DNA of 61,098 bases, taken from an uncultured Flavonifractor sp. Lineage in GTDB: Bacteria; Bacillota; Clostridia; Oscillospirales; Oscillospiraceae. Location: assembly GCA_944385625.1 (NCBI GenBank), contig CALWXZ010000004.1:1-61098 (forward strand). Reading direction: 5' to 3'. The notes below the pieces were generated by a model. It did not search any database, had not been told where the DNA came from, and was given only the letters and a program-made list of their open reading frames with translations. Made by a program: the position numbers and the translations under genes. Below, piece by piece: positions 18,079 to 25,949 of the stretch; position 1 is the first letter of the stretch; every line of letters begins with the position of its first letter.

Positions 18079-18107
18079 AGCATACCCTCCAAAGATATTC
18101 AAGTCAA
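18079..18107 (-). promoter_or_regulatory. Promoter for the ktrB-ktrA-methyltransferase operon
   Basis: TTGACT (18102-18107), a 17-base spacer and TATGCT (18079-18084) on the minus strand. It gives a leader of about 245 bases before the ktrB start. The rest of the gap (18108-18266) shows no gene. Confidence 0.65.
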
Positions 18108-18266
18108 CGATTATTATACATTGGCTTCCAATTTCCTACCATATAGATAAAAACGCCGGGGCTTGGGGCACCCTTGTCCCTGCACATTTAACAGATTTCG
18201 CCAGTGCGCCGCCACCCTTCCATTATTATAAGGTAGGCGGCAATCCCGCCTCTTTTCGCCGCCTCT

Positions 18267-19028
18267 TCACAGGTAGAGGCGGCAGTCTTTCCGTCCGGCG
18301 CATTCCTTTTTCAGCATGGCGCCGGCCAAAGCGATCATAAGTCCATTTCCCTTCCGGGCCCCATGGGGACAGACAGACACGCACCGCATACAGGAGATAC
18401 AGGACTTTTTATCCACCTTTCCGGGGTCGCTTCCGCTGATCGCCCCCACCGGGCACGCCCCGGCACATACTCCGCATCGGACGCAGGCCCTGGTGGGTCC
18501 TGGGACGATCCCTGCACGGCCCGCTTTGCGGTAGGGGCGGTTGCCGGGGAGGGTCGGCTCGGAGCAATCTCCGGCGGCCAGTTTCGCCCGGATTTTCGCG
18601 GAAAACTCCATCATCTGCTGCCGGTCCTGCGCATCGGGCCGACCGGAGGCAATCCGCCGGACAATGGAATGCTCGGCAACGGCGGTAACCGCCGCTATGA
18701 TGTGGAAGCCCGCCGTTCGGGCAAGGTCCTCCAGTTCCACCAAGGTATCCTCGTAGGCGCGGTTCCCATATACGCACACCAGAATCGCCCCGGCGCCGTT
18801 TCCCTCCAGCGCCCCCAGCCGGGCGGCGGCGGGGGCCGGCACCCGCCCTGCGTAGGAGGGGACGGCTATGACGGCCACGTCCTCCCCGCTCAGGGCTATG
18901 CTCCGCGGATCCGCACCGCAGGCCGTCAGATCCAGGGCCGCAGGCCTGTCCGTCCAGGACCCGGCCACAAGATCCGCAACCTTCTTCGTACCCCCGGTGG
19001 GGCTGAAATAAATTTCATATACCTTCAT
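18267..19028 (-). CDS. EFR1-type flavodoxin-ferredoxin protein
   Basis: 253 residues. An N-terminal flavodoxin-like domain opens with EIYFSPTGGTKKVADL (FMN loop), and the C-terminus has two 4Fe-4S motifs, CVRCGVCAGACP and CISCMRCVSVCP. Such fusions are predicted to pass electrons between flavin and ferredoxin clusters in the cytosol of anaerobes. The ATG at 19028 has AGGGAGG eight bases upstream; a longer ORF to 19085 would overlap the upstream oxidoreductase and is unlikely. It forms an operon with that gene. A second EFR1-type gene is at 50637. Confidence 0.85.
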   Translation of the reverse strand: MKVYEIYFSPTGGTKKVADLVAGSWTDRPAALDLTACGADPRSIALSGEDVAVIAVPSYAGRVPAPAAARLGALEGNGAGAILVCVYGNRAYEDTLVELEDLARTAGFHIIAAVTAVAEHSIVRRIASGRPDAQDRQQMMEFSAKIRAKLAAGDCSEPTLPGNRPYRKAGRAGIVPGPTRACVRCGVCAGACPVGAISGSDPGKVDKKSCISCMRCVSVCPHGARKGNGLMIALAGAMLKKECAGRKDCRLYL

Positions 19029-19084
19029 CCCGGATGCCTCCCTGTCCGTTGTGGTTGATAACACTGCTTGATCCCTCTTTTCCA

Positions 19085-20086
19085 TTACAGCCGGAGCACC
19101 ACCTTTCCGCCGGTGGGTCCATGGGCCACCAGCCGCAGCGCATCCTCCGCCTGCTCCAGCGAAAAGAGATGGGGGTCCACCGCCGGCACAATGTGATGGC
19201 GCTCCACCAGGTCCGTAATGGTCTGAAGCTGCGCGCCGTCGGAGCGCACAAACAGGAAACGGTACTCCTTTCCCTGTTTCCGGGCCGCCCGGTCATACCT
19301 GCTGCCGGCCAGCGAAAACAGCGCCCGCTTGAACCAGGGCAACCGGTTGCGGACCGCGAAGGCCCTGTTGGGTCCGGTTCTCAGACTCAGCAGGCGCCCG
19401 CCCTTTTTCAGTACAGCCAGCTCATGGTCAAACTCCGCCGCGCCCAGCGTGTCCATCACCCCGTCCACGCCGGACAGAATCTCCCAATAGTTCTCCTGCT
19501 TGTAGTTGATATATTGGTCCGCGCCCATGGCAAGCAGCTGCTCCCGGGCCCGGTCGTTCCCCGTTACGATCACCCGCAGTCCCAGCGCCTTGGCCAAGGG
19601 AACCGCCATCTGCCCAAAGCTGCCGGAACCGCCGGGAATGAGCAGCGTCTCCCCCGGCTTTGCCTCCAGTTCCTCCACCAGCCCCTGATAGGCCGTAAGG
19701 CCGGCCAGCGGAATGGCGGCGGCGGTGACAAAATCGTACCCGGCGGGCATCCGGGCCAGGGCGCTCTGCTCCACCGCCACATACTCGGCAAACGCCCCGA
19801 TCCTGTTCTGGGGAAGCCGGGCATAGACCCGGTCTCCTTTCTGAAATTTCTTCACCCGCTTCCCGGTCTGCTGAACGATACCGGAGCACTCATTTCCAAG
19901 GGTGAGGGGCATGGTGTAGCGCTGAAGCAGCCTGACGCTCCCCGTCAGGATCAGCAGTTCCAGGGGATTGACTGCCGCCGCCTTCACCTGAACCAAGACC
20001 TCGTTGTCCCCGATCTCCGGCACCGGGACCTGCCGGAGGTGGGCGTGGATCTCTTTGGCATAGTTGTTGATCTGAACCGCTTTCAT
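19085..20086 (-). CDS. Zinc-independent MDR-family NADPH:quinone-type oxidoreductase
   Basis: 333 residues of the medium-chain dehydrogenase/reductase family. The catalytic GroES-like domain has KAAAVNPLELLILTG in place of zinc ligands, which is typical of quinone/enone reductases, and the NADP-binding loop is PGGSGSFGQMAVPLAKALG (AxGxxG type). It probably reduces enones or quinones using NADPH. The strong promoter upstream is flanked by two identical-pattern operators, so it is likely induced by an electrophile or redox signal. The regulator is not encoded next to it. Confidence 0.88.
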   Translation of the reverse strand: MKAVQINNYAKEIHAHLRQVPVPEIGDNEVLVQVKAAAVNPLELLILTGSVRLLQRYTMPLTLGNECSGIVQQTGKRVKKFQKGDRVYARLPQNRIGAFAEYVAVEQSALARMPAGYDFVTAAAIPLAGLTAYQGLVEELEAKPGETLLIPGGSGSFGQMAVPLAKALGLRVIVTGNDRAREQLLAMGADQYINYKQENYWEILSGVDGVMDTLGAAEFDHELAVLKKGGRLLSLRTGPNRAFAVRNRLPWFKRALFSLAGSRYDRAARKQGKEYRFLFVRSDGAQLQTITDLVERHHIVPAVDPHLFSLEQAEDALRLVAHGPTGGKVVLRL

Positions 20087-20142
20087 ACTGGGCTCCTTTC
20101 GGCCGTCATGGCTTTAGCTGGATAATTCCGGATAAGAATAGA

Positions 20143-20161
20143 TGTAAACAATGAAATTACA
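20143..20161. promoter_or_regulatory. Operator 1, TGTAA-N9-TTACA
   Basis: A 19-bp inverted repeat, TGTAA then nine bases then TTACA, located between the -10 of the oxidoreductase promoter and its start codon. The same pattern recurs 45 bp away. Confidence 0.6.
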
Positions 20162-20172
20162 TTGATCCCAGT

Positions 20173-20200
20173 TTATCACTTGTTTGTTGTAATGTCAATA
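20173..20200 (-). promoter_or_regulatory. Promoter for the oxidoreductase / EFR1 operon
   Basis: On the minus strand TTGACA, a 17-base spacer and TAAACT. The -35 lies inside operator 2 (20188-20206) and the -10 lies between the two operators, so repressor binding would block RNA polymerase. Confidence 0.7.
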
Positions 20201-20206
20201 GTTACA
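20188..20206. promoter_or_regulatory. Operator 2, TGTAA-N9-TTACA
   Basis: The second 19-bp inverted repeat of identical architecture, overlapping the -35 of the minus-strand promoter. Centre-to-centre distance to operator 1 is 45 bp, about four helical turns. Confidence 0.6.
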
Positions 20207-20458
20207 TTTCTTGTTGTCTTTACCTTCCTCTGCCTGGAGGGCCGAACAGGCCGGCGGAACATTACGACACATCTGAACGCGGTTCGGGACAAAAAAAGAG
20301 CGCCATATGGCGCTGAGATCGTCGAAAAAGCGGCACACTACTTTTTCGAGGGGGATGCAGGCCGCCCGTTTAGCGCTTCTGTCCAGCCGCAGACCAGACC
20401 TGGTGGTCCCCTTCCGGCCGCGGCAGTTTGCCTCCCCGTGGCAATTTCTCCCCGACTG

Positions 20459-20467
20459 TGCTATAAT
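20459..20467 (+). promoter_or_regulatory. Extended -10 promoter for the DUF1349 gene
   Basis: TGCTATAAT on the plus strand, about 44 bp before the DUF1349 start codon; the -35 is weak. Between operator 2 and this site (20207-20458) no convincing gene is seen. Confidence 0.55.
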
Positions 20468-20510
20468 TCCGGTAGCAGGGCCGTCAGCCCAGCCGGGGAG
20501 GAATGGATAT

Positions 20511-21122
20511 ATGCACTTTGACGTGACAAAACTGGTATGGACCAGACCGCCGGAGCGGTATCGTATTACGCCCGGGCAAATTGAAATCACCACCCAGCCC
20601 CACACCGACCTGTGGCAGCGCACCTACTATCATTTTAGAAACGACAACGCCCCGGTCTTGCAGCTGGAGACTGGGGAGCCCTATTTCAGCTTTGTGGTCA
20701 AGACCGACTTTTCCGACAGCAAGCGCCGCTTTGACCAATGCGGGATCGTCCTCTATCTGGACAGCGAAAACTGGCTCAAGGCCTCGGTGGAATATGAAAA
20801 CGGGGCGTTCCAGCACCTGGGCAGCGTCGTCACCAACGGCGGCTATTCCGACTGGGCCACCACCGTCCTGGATGCGGATATACGCACCATGTGGTACCGC
20901 CTCAGCCGGCGGGAGTCCGACTACCGGATCGAGTGCTCTCGGGACGGGCTCCACTACAGCCAGATGCGGATCTGTCATCTGCACAAGGGGAACGGCGTCA
21001 TCCGCTTCGGGCTCTACGCCTGCTCCCCGGAGGAGTCCTCCTTTACGGCGGTTTTCTCCCAGATGGAACTCACCGACTGTCAGTGGCCGGCCCACGATGG
21101 GCAGCAACCGGATCAGCCCTGA
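20511..21122 (+). CDS. DUF1349 domain protein (concanavalin-like fold)
   Basis: 203 residues. The whole protein fits the DUF1349 family ('regulation of enolase 1'), a beta-sandwich related to lectin/glucanase folds: WQRTYYHFRNDNAP, FDQCGIVLYLDSENWLKASVEYENG and WYRLSRRESDYRIECSRDG are typical. The molecular role in bacteria is unknown, but carbohydrate binding is often proposed. The ATG at 20511 has GGGGAGGAATGGAT upstream. No signal peptide is present, so it is cytosolic. It is followed 35 bp later by a flavodoxin gene. Confidence 0.85.
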   Translation: MHFDVTKLVWTRPPERYRITPGQIEITTQPHTDLWQRTYYHFRNDNAPVLQLETGEPYFSFVVKTDFSDSKRRFDQCGIVLYLDSENWLKASVEYENGAFQHLGSVVTNGGYSDWATTVLDADIRTMWYRLSRRESDYRIECSRDGLHYSQMRICHLHKGNGVIRFGLYACSPEESSFTAVFSQMELTDCQWPAHDGQQPDQP

Positions 21123-21157
21123 CCACGCCGTCCCAGGTGAAAAGGAGGAACTCATAG

Positions 21158-21625
21158 ATGAAAACGGCCGTCTGCTACTATTCCCGCCACCACGGCAATA
21201 CGCTCAAGCTGCTGGAGGCCATGGCGGAAGAAGGCCCGGTGGAGCTCATCGACGTGACCGCCTGTCAGGCCGTCCGGCTGGAGGACTACGACTGTATCGG
21301 CTTTGCCTCCGGCATCTACTTCGGGAAGGTCCACGAGCGTGTCCTGGCCTTCGCCCGGCAGCACTTGCCCCAAGGGAAGCCGGTATTCTTCCTGTGTACC
21401 TACGGCGGTGCCAAAGGCACCGGCACGAAGGCTCTGGCCAAAGCAGCCAGGGAGAAGGGCTGCCCGGTGCTGGGGGAGTTCGGCTGCAAGGGCTACGACA
21501 CCTTCGGGCCCTTTAAACTGGTGGGCGGTATTGCCAAAGGCCACCCGAACGCCCAGGATCTGGAGGCGGTTCGCAGGTTCTACCGGAAACTTCAAAGGGC
21601 CTGTGGACAGGGTGGGTCCAGATAG
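21158..21625 (+). CDS. Flavodoxin domain protein
   Basis: 155 residues with the FMN-phosphate loop YYSRHHGNT near the start, FASGIYFGKVHERV and CTYGGAKGTGTKAL as the other flavin-contact loops. It resembles stand-alone flavodoxins that carry electrons in anaerobes. GAAAAGGAGGA precedes the ATG. A terminator follows, so it is the last gene of the plus-strand pair. Confidence 0.88.
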   Translation: MKTAVCYYSRHHGNTLKLLEAMAEEGPVELIDVTACQAVRLEDYDCIGFASGIYFGKVHERVLAFARQHLPQGKPVFFLCTYGGAKGTGTKALAKAAREKGCPVLGEFGCKGYDTFGPFKLVGGIAKGHPNAQDLEAVRRFYRKLQRACGQGGSR

Positions 21626-21627
21626 AT

Positions 21628-21683
21628 CCCGGCGCTTTCAAGCGGTGGAAATCCACGGTTTGGAAGCGCCGGGGCCTGTTTTT
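21628..21683 (+). terminator. Intrinsic terminator after the flavodoxin gene
   Basis: Stem CCGGCGCTT (21629-21637) with AAGCGCCGG (21664-21672) and an internal GTGGA/TCCAC hairpin, followed by a T-run (TGTTTTT). It lies between the convergent flavodoxin and asnB genes. Confidence 0.8.
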
Positions 21684-21688
21684 ATGCC

Positions 21689-23533
21689 CTATTCAATTCC
21701 ATAGCGTTTCATCCAGAAATTGACCTGTAAGAAATAGGCCATCATCTGGGGGCCCGCCATCAGCTGCCCAAACCACGGCTTGCCGTAGTCCTTGGGCTGG
21801 CTCAGAAAGCGCTCGGCCTTCTTCCGGTCCAGAAAGCGTTGTACCGGCGCGGCGGTATCGTCCAGCATCTGCCGGAACCGCTGGGCCAGCAAGGCCTCAT
21901 ACACCGGGGAGTATGTCTTGGGATAGGGACTTTTTTTCCGATACAGCAGCTGGGGGGGCAGCAGATCCCGACAGGCGTCCCGCAGCAGCGTTTTCTCCGT
22001 CCCGTTTTGGTACTTCATACTCCAGGGCACGTTGTACACATACTCCACAATCCGGTGATCGGCAAAGGGCACCCTGGCCTCCAGCCCCCAGGCCATGCTG
22101 GTGCGGTCCATCCGGTCCAGCAGGGTCTGCATGAACCAGCGCAGATTGAGAAAACTCATCTCCCGCCTGCGCCGGGCTTCCCCCTGTTCCTCCGGCAGCG
22201 CCGGGGTCCTGGCCAGCGTGTCCAGGTACTGCTGGCGCACATAGTCCTCCAAGTTCAGCAGGCGGATGGCCTCGTCCGACAGCAGCGCCGTCCTGGCCGA
22301 CAGGTCGGCAGACCAGGGAAAGCCGTCGGCATACAGCAGTTCCTCCCGGTAGAACCAGGGATAGCCGCCAAAGATCTCATCGGCACATTCGCCGGTCAGG
22401 GCCACCTTGTTGTGCCGTTTCACCTGTCCGCAGAAATAGAGCAGCGACGCGTCTACATCGGTCATGCCCGGCAGGTCCTTCATCACCACAGCATCCTCCA
22501 GCAGATCGGCCAGGGTGGCCTCGTCACACTCCAGATAGGTGTGGTGAAGGGGATAGAGGGCCAACACCTGATCCACATAGGGGCGGTCCCGGGTGGGCTG
22601 AAAGGAGTTGGCCTGAAAGCAGGCGTCATTGTTGGTGAAATCAAAGGAAAAAGTATTGAGGGTGTGGCCCTCCGCCTCCAGCTGCCGGGAGGCCAGGGCG
22701 GTGACCACGCTGGAATCAATGCCGCCGGAGAGAAAGCTGCATACCGGCACATCGGAAACCAGCTGCCGTTTCACCGCGTCCCGCAGCAGCCAGGACACCC
22801 GCTCCACCGTCTGGCCGTAGCTGTCGGTATGGGGCTTTGCCTCCAGCGTCCAATAGGGCCGCTCCTCCACCCCCTGCCCGGAATACCGCAGGATGCAGCC
22901 CGGCTTCACCTCCCGCAGGCCCTGGAACACACCGCAGCCCGGGGTCCGGGCCGGCCCCAGGCCAAAGATTTCCCGGAAGCTGTCCAGATCCGCCTTGGGG
23001 TGGACCTGGGGATGGGCAAACAGGGCCTTGGGCTCGGAGCCAAACACCAGCGTATCCCCCCGCTCGGCATAAAACAGGGGCTTGACGCCCATCCGGTCCC
23101 GGCAGAGAAACAGAGTCTGCCGGGCCGCATCCCAGACGGCAAAGGCAAAAATTCCGTTGAGCTTCTGCGCCACCTCCGGCCCGTACTCCATGTATCCCCA
23201 GAGGATCACCTCGGTGTCGCAGCTTGTCTCAAACCGGCAGCCCCGTTGGATCAGATCCTGTTTCAGTTCCTCGGCGTTATAGATTTCCCCGTTGTAGACA
23301 ATGGCATACTCCCCCTCTTCCCGACTGCGGAGCATGGGCTGGGCGCCTCCGGCCAGATCCCGGATGGACAGCCGGGTGTGGGAAAGTCCGATCTTATCCC
23401 GCAGATATTCTCCGGTCTGATCGTGTCCCCGGTGCGCAATGGCGCTGCGCATCTGGGTAAGAACCTGAGTCCACCGCCCGGCATCCTGAAGAAAATTGGC
23501 TTTCAAGCTGCAAAATCCCGCAATTCCGCACAT
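21689..23533 (-). CDS. asnB: Asparagine synthase (glutamine-hydrolysing)
   Basis: 614 residues. Cys2 after the initiator (MCGIAGF) is the glutaminase nucleophile, followed by the class II glutamine amidotransferase domain (to about 210) and the synthetase domain with the pyrophosphate-binding SGGIDSS. It makes asparagine from aspartate, glutamine and ATP. It could alternatively amidate another substrate, since AsnB paralogues modify peptidoglycan or lipids in some Firmicutes. It is preceded by a hairpin leader. Confidence 0.93.
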   Translation of the reverse strand: MCGIAGFCSLKANFLQDAGRWTQVLTQMRSAIAHRGHDQTGEYLRDKIGLSHTRLSIRDLAGGAQPMLRSREEGEYAIVYNGEIYNAEELKQDLIQRGCRFETSCDTEVILWGYMEYGPEVAQKLNGIFAFAVWDAARQTLFLCRDRMGVKPLFYAERGDTLVFGSEPKALFAHPQVHPKADLDSFREIFGLGPARTPGCGVFQGLREVKPGCILRYSGQGVEERPYWTLEAKPHTDSYGQTVERVSWLLRDAVKRQLVSDVPVCSFLSGGIDSSVVTALASRQLEAEGHTLNTFSFDFTNNDACFQANSFQPTRDRPYVDQVLALYPLHHTYLECDEATLADLLEDAVVMKDLPGMTDVDASLLYFCGQVKRHNKVALTGECADEIFGGYPWFYREELLYADGFPWSADLSARTALLSDEAIRLLNLEDYVRQQYLDTLARTPALPEEQGEARRRREMSFLNLRWFMQTLLDRMDRTSMAWGLEARVPFADHRIVEYVYNVPWSMKYQNGTEKTLLRDACRDLLPPQLLYRKKSPYPKTYSPVYEALLAQRFRQMLDDTAAPVQRFLDRKKAERFLSQPKDYGKPWFGQLMAGPQMMAYFLQVNFWMKRYGIE

Positions 23534-23547
23534 AAATACACCTCATT

Positions 23548-23586
23548 ACAAAAATGCAGGGTGCTCACCGTTCGGGGAGCACCCTT
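23548..23586 (-). terminator. Hairpin plus T-run at the 5' end of the asnB transcript (attenuator or terminator)
   Basis: Stem GGGTGCTC (23559-23566) with GAGCACCC (23577-23584), followed on the minus strand by TGCATTTTTG and then, after 14 bases, by the asnB start. A TATACT -10 (23600-23605) would start transcription just before it. The T-box GGGTGGNACC signature is absent. The rest of 23606-23839 shows no gene. Confidence 0.55.
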
Positions 23587-23839
23587 GCTTCTCTGTTCCA
23601 GTATATTCTGTATTCGCAGCTCTGATACTCCGCCGCCGGAAGAGGACGGCGGGTCAGCCGGGTTTTATGGTCGCTTGCCCGTTTTTTATTCGTCTTCCTG
23701 TTTGTCGTTGCTTTCTCCATATCACGCCGTTCCCACAGGACAGACCCCCTTGCCCGGGCGTCCGGTGGGAAGCGAATACGGACTGCCAGACTGGAACGCT
23801 CTTCCGCTCGTTTTTCCGGAAAGGCCGGAGCACGTCAGA

Positions 23840-24541
23840 TCATATCAGGTGTCCGGCCACCAGAGTTTTCACCAACGCCTCCGCGTCGTCCTGACTTTCC
23901 CCGTAGAACGTCCGCCCGAGCCTGGGGCGGGGAGAAAAGGCCAGAATCTGCCGCAGAGCGGGCCGGGCCCCCATCTCTCTGCACGGAATTTGGGCCTGAT
24001 TGGCAGCCATCAGACGGGAGAGCAGGGGATAGCTGGCGGGCGCTTCGGAGGGGAGAAAGGAGATCACGCAGGGTGTCCCCACTCGAAGCAGGGTACATTC
24101 GTCATCCCAGTTTCTCCAGACCTTGAGGTTTTCTCCGTCTGCTTCGGCCCTGGTGACGCCGGTCACCTGGGGCCAGCCCAGCCAGCCGGCCAGGGCCGGG
24201 CCCAGGCCGTCCTGGCCCGGGTCGCTGTCGCCGCAAAACACGGCGTCCACCGGGCCTTTTTCCTGTTCCACCGCCCGAACCGCGTCTGCCAGCAGGCGGC
24301 CCAAGGCGGCGCCGTCATATGGGCTGACGCCGGGGCCCCGCAGCAGGAGTCCCTCATCCGCCGCCAAGGCCAGGCTGGCCCGGAGCGCCTCTTCCCCGCC
24401 CGGTCCATCCACAGCCACGGCGGTGATCCGCACGCCAGGAACCCGCTCTGCCGTCTGTATTGCTCCGTCCAGCGCACTGGAGCGAAAGGGAGTATGATCG
24501 CCCTCGCTCTTCAGGCTATGGACGTATGCCATGATGTTCAT
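23840..24541 (-). CDS. Electron transfer flavoprotein beta-subunit-like protein
   Basis: 233 residues from the ATG at 24541 (a second ATG at 24532 has better ribosome-site spacing). ETF-beta features: a first strand MNIMAYVHS, the nucleotide-region segment FCGDSDPGQDGLGPALAGWLGWPQVTGV, and the late segment TPCVISFLPSEAPASYPLLSRLMAANQAQI. ETF-beta pairs with ETF-alpha to take electrons from acyl-CoA dehydrogenases. No ETF-alpha gene is in the window and the protein is shorter than usual, lacking the clear C-terminal AMP-loop region. It begins 19 bases after the thiolase stop and so is co-transcribed with it. Confidence 0.75.
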   Translation of the reverse strand: MNIMAYVHSLKSEGDHTPFRSSALDGAIQTAERVPGVRITAVAVDGPGGEEALRASLALAADEGLLLRGPGVSPYDGAALGRLLADAVRAVEQEKGPVDAVFCGDSDPGQDGLGPALAGWLGWPQVTGVTRAEADGENLKVWRNWDDECTLLRVGTPCVISFLPSEAPASYPLLSRLMAANQAQIPCREMGARPALRQILAFSPRPRLGRTFYGESQDDAEALVKTLVAGHLI

Positions 24542-24560
24542 CTTCCAAACGATACCGCGC

Positions 24561-25820
24561 TCAGCAGGCCTCGAAGACGGTGGCAACGCCCATGCCGCCG
24601 CCGATGCACAGGGTGGCCAGGCCTCTCTTGGCCTCGGGCCGCTTCTGCATCTCATGGAGCAGGGTGACGATGATGCGGGCGCCGGAGCAGCCGATGGGAT
24701 GGCCGATGGCAATGGCGCCGCCGTTGACGTTGACCTTGTCCATGTCGAAGCCCAGCTCACGGGCCACGGCCACGGACTGGGCGGCAAAGGCCTCGTTGGC
24801 CTCGATGAGGTCGATGTCGTCGATGGTCACGCCGGCCCGCTCCATGGCCTGACGGGAGGCGGGCACAGGGCCCACGCCCATGATCTTGGGGTCCACGCCG
24901 CCCTGGCCCCAGCCGGTCAGCTTGGCCATGGGCTTCAGGCCGTACTTCTGCACCGCCTCGCCAGAGGCCACGATGATGGCGGCGGCGCCGTCGTTCAGGC
25001 CGGAGGCGTTGGCGGCAGTGACCCGCTGGACGTGCTTCTTGGTGTCGGCCTCATGGACCTGGGTGGGCTGGAAGGTGTGGACCACCTGGTCCTCCACCCC
25101 CTCAGGGCCCACAGGGAAGGCGCCCTTCAGCTTGGCGATGCTGTCGGCGGTGGTGCCCGCCTTGGGATACTCGTCCACCTTGAACTCCACCATCTCCTTT
25201 TTCTTCTTCACCATGACGGGGACGATCTCATCATCAAAGCGGCCAGACTCAATGGCGGCGCAGGCCTTCTGCTGGGAGGAGGCGGCGAACTCGTCCAACT
25301 CCCGGCGGGTAATCCCCCAGATGTCGCAGATGTTCTCGGCTGTGGTGCCCATGTGGTAGTTGTTGTAGGCGTCCCACAGGCCGTCCTTAATCATGGTGTC
25401 CACCACTTTCTTGTCCCCCATCCGGGCGCCCCAGCGCTCCTCGGGCAGGGCAAAGGGAGCGCGGGACATACTCTCGGTGCCGCCGGCTACAATAACCTCG
25501 GCGTCGCCGCAGAGAATGGCGCGGGCAGCCTCCATCACCGCCTTCATGCCCGAGCCGCACACCATATTCACCGTGTAGGCGGGGACGCTGTAGGGAAGGC
25601 CAGACTGGATAGTAACCTGGCGGGCCACATTCTGGCCCAGGCCGGCGGTGAGGACGCCGCCGAAGATGACCTCGTCCACCTGCTCGGGCTTCACCCCGGC
25701 GCGGTTCAGGGCCTCCTTCACCACAATGGCGCCCAGCTCCACGGCGGGAACGTCCTTCAGGCTGCCGCCGAAGGAGCCCACAGCGGTGCGGCAGCAGTTG
25801 ACAATATAGACTTCTTTCAT
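24561..25820 (-). CDS. Acetyl-CoA C-acetyltransferase (thiolase)
   Basis: 419 residues. The nucleophilic Cys88 is in [11 protein letters not shown]; the second set of catalytic residues is [15 protein letters not shown] and the last cysteine motif is CIGGGMGVA. It condenses two acetyl-CoA to acetoacetyl-CoA or cleaves the reverse way. The protein is about 25 residues longer than standard thiolases because of an extra segment near residues 225-260 ([19 protein letters not shown]). It heads the pair with the ETF-beta-like gene, downstream of the acyl-CoA dehydrogenase. Confidence 0.95.
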   Translation of the reverse strand: MKEVYIVNCCRTAVGSFGGSLKDVPAVELGAIVVKEALNRAGVKPEQVDEVIFGGVLTAGLGQNVARQVTIQSGLPYSVPAYTVNMVCGSGMKAVMEAARAILCGDAEVIVAGGTESMSRAPFALPEERWGARMGDKKVVDTMIKDGLWDAYNNYHMGTTAENICDIWGITRRELDEFAASSQQKACAAIESGRFDDEIVPVMVKKKKEMVEFKVDEYPKAGTTADSIAKLKGAFPVGPEGVEDQVVHTFQPTQVHEADTKKHVQRVTAANASGLNDGAAAIIVASGEAVQKYGLKPMAKLTGWGQGGVDPKIMGVGPVPASRQAMERAGVTIDDIDLIEANEAFAAQSVAVARELGFDMDKVNVNGGAIAIGHPIGCSGARIIVTLLHEMQKRPEAKRGLATLCIGGGMGVATVFEAC

Positions 25821-25874
25821 GGCAGATCTCTCCTAATATTCTTCTTTTCTTGCCGTCAACGGCCCATCAAGTCA

Positions 25875-25907
25875 GGGGTCCCGGCACCACAGAGATGCCG
25901 GGACCCC
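25875..25907. terminator. Hairpin between the acyl-CoA dehydrogenase and thiolase genes
   Basis: A perfect 12-bp GC-rich stem (25875-25886 with 25896-25907) without a T-run on either strand. It may tune the relative expression or stability of the two parts of the message. Confidence 0.5.
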
Positions 25908-25949
25908 CTGCTGCCCTTATGTGGCCGCCTGTATGTTCCGTGTTTCCGT

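Noticed and set aside
18529-18550. Further GTAG REP element
   Set aside because: GGTAGGGGCGG matches the start of the REP, but the downstream bases do not form the hairpin and lie in a well-explained coding region.
20195-20623. 142-residue minus-strand ORF
   Set aside because: It overlaps the operators, the promoter and the start of the DUF1349 gene, and resembles no family.
23548-23839. T-box leader for asnB
   Set aside because: There is a hairpin with T-run but no GGGTGGNACCGCG-like antiterminator sequence.
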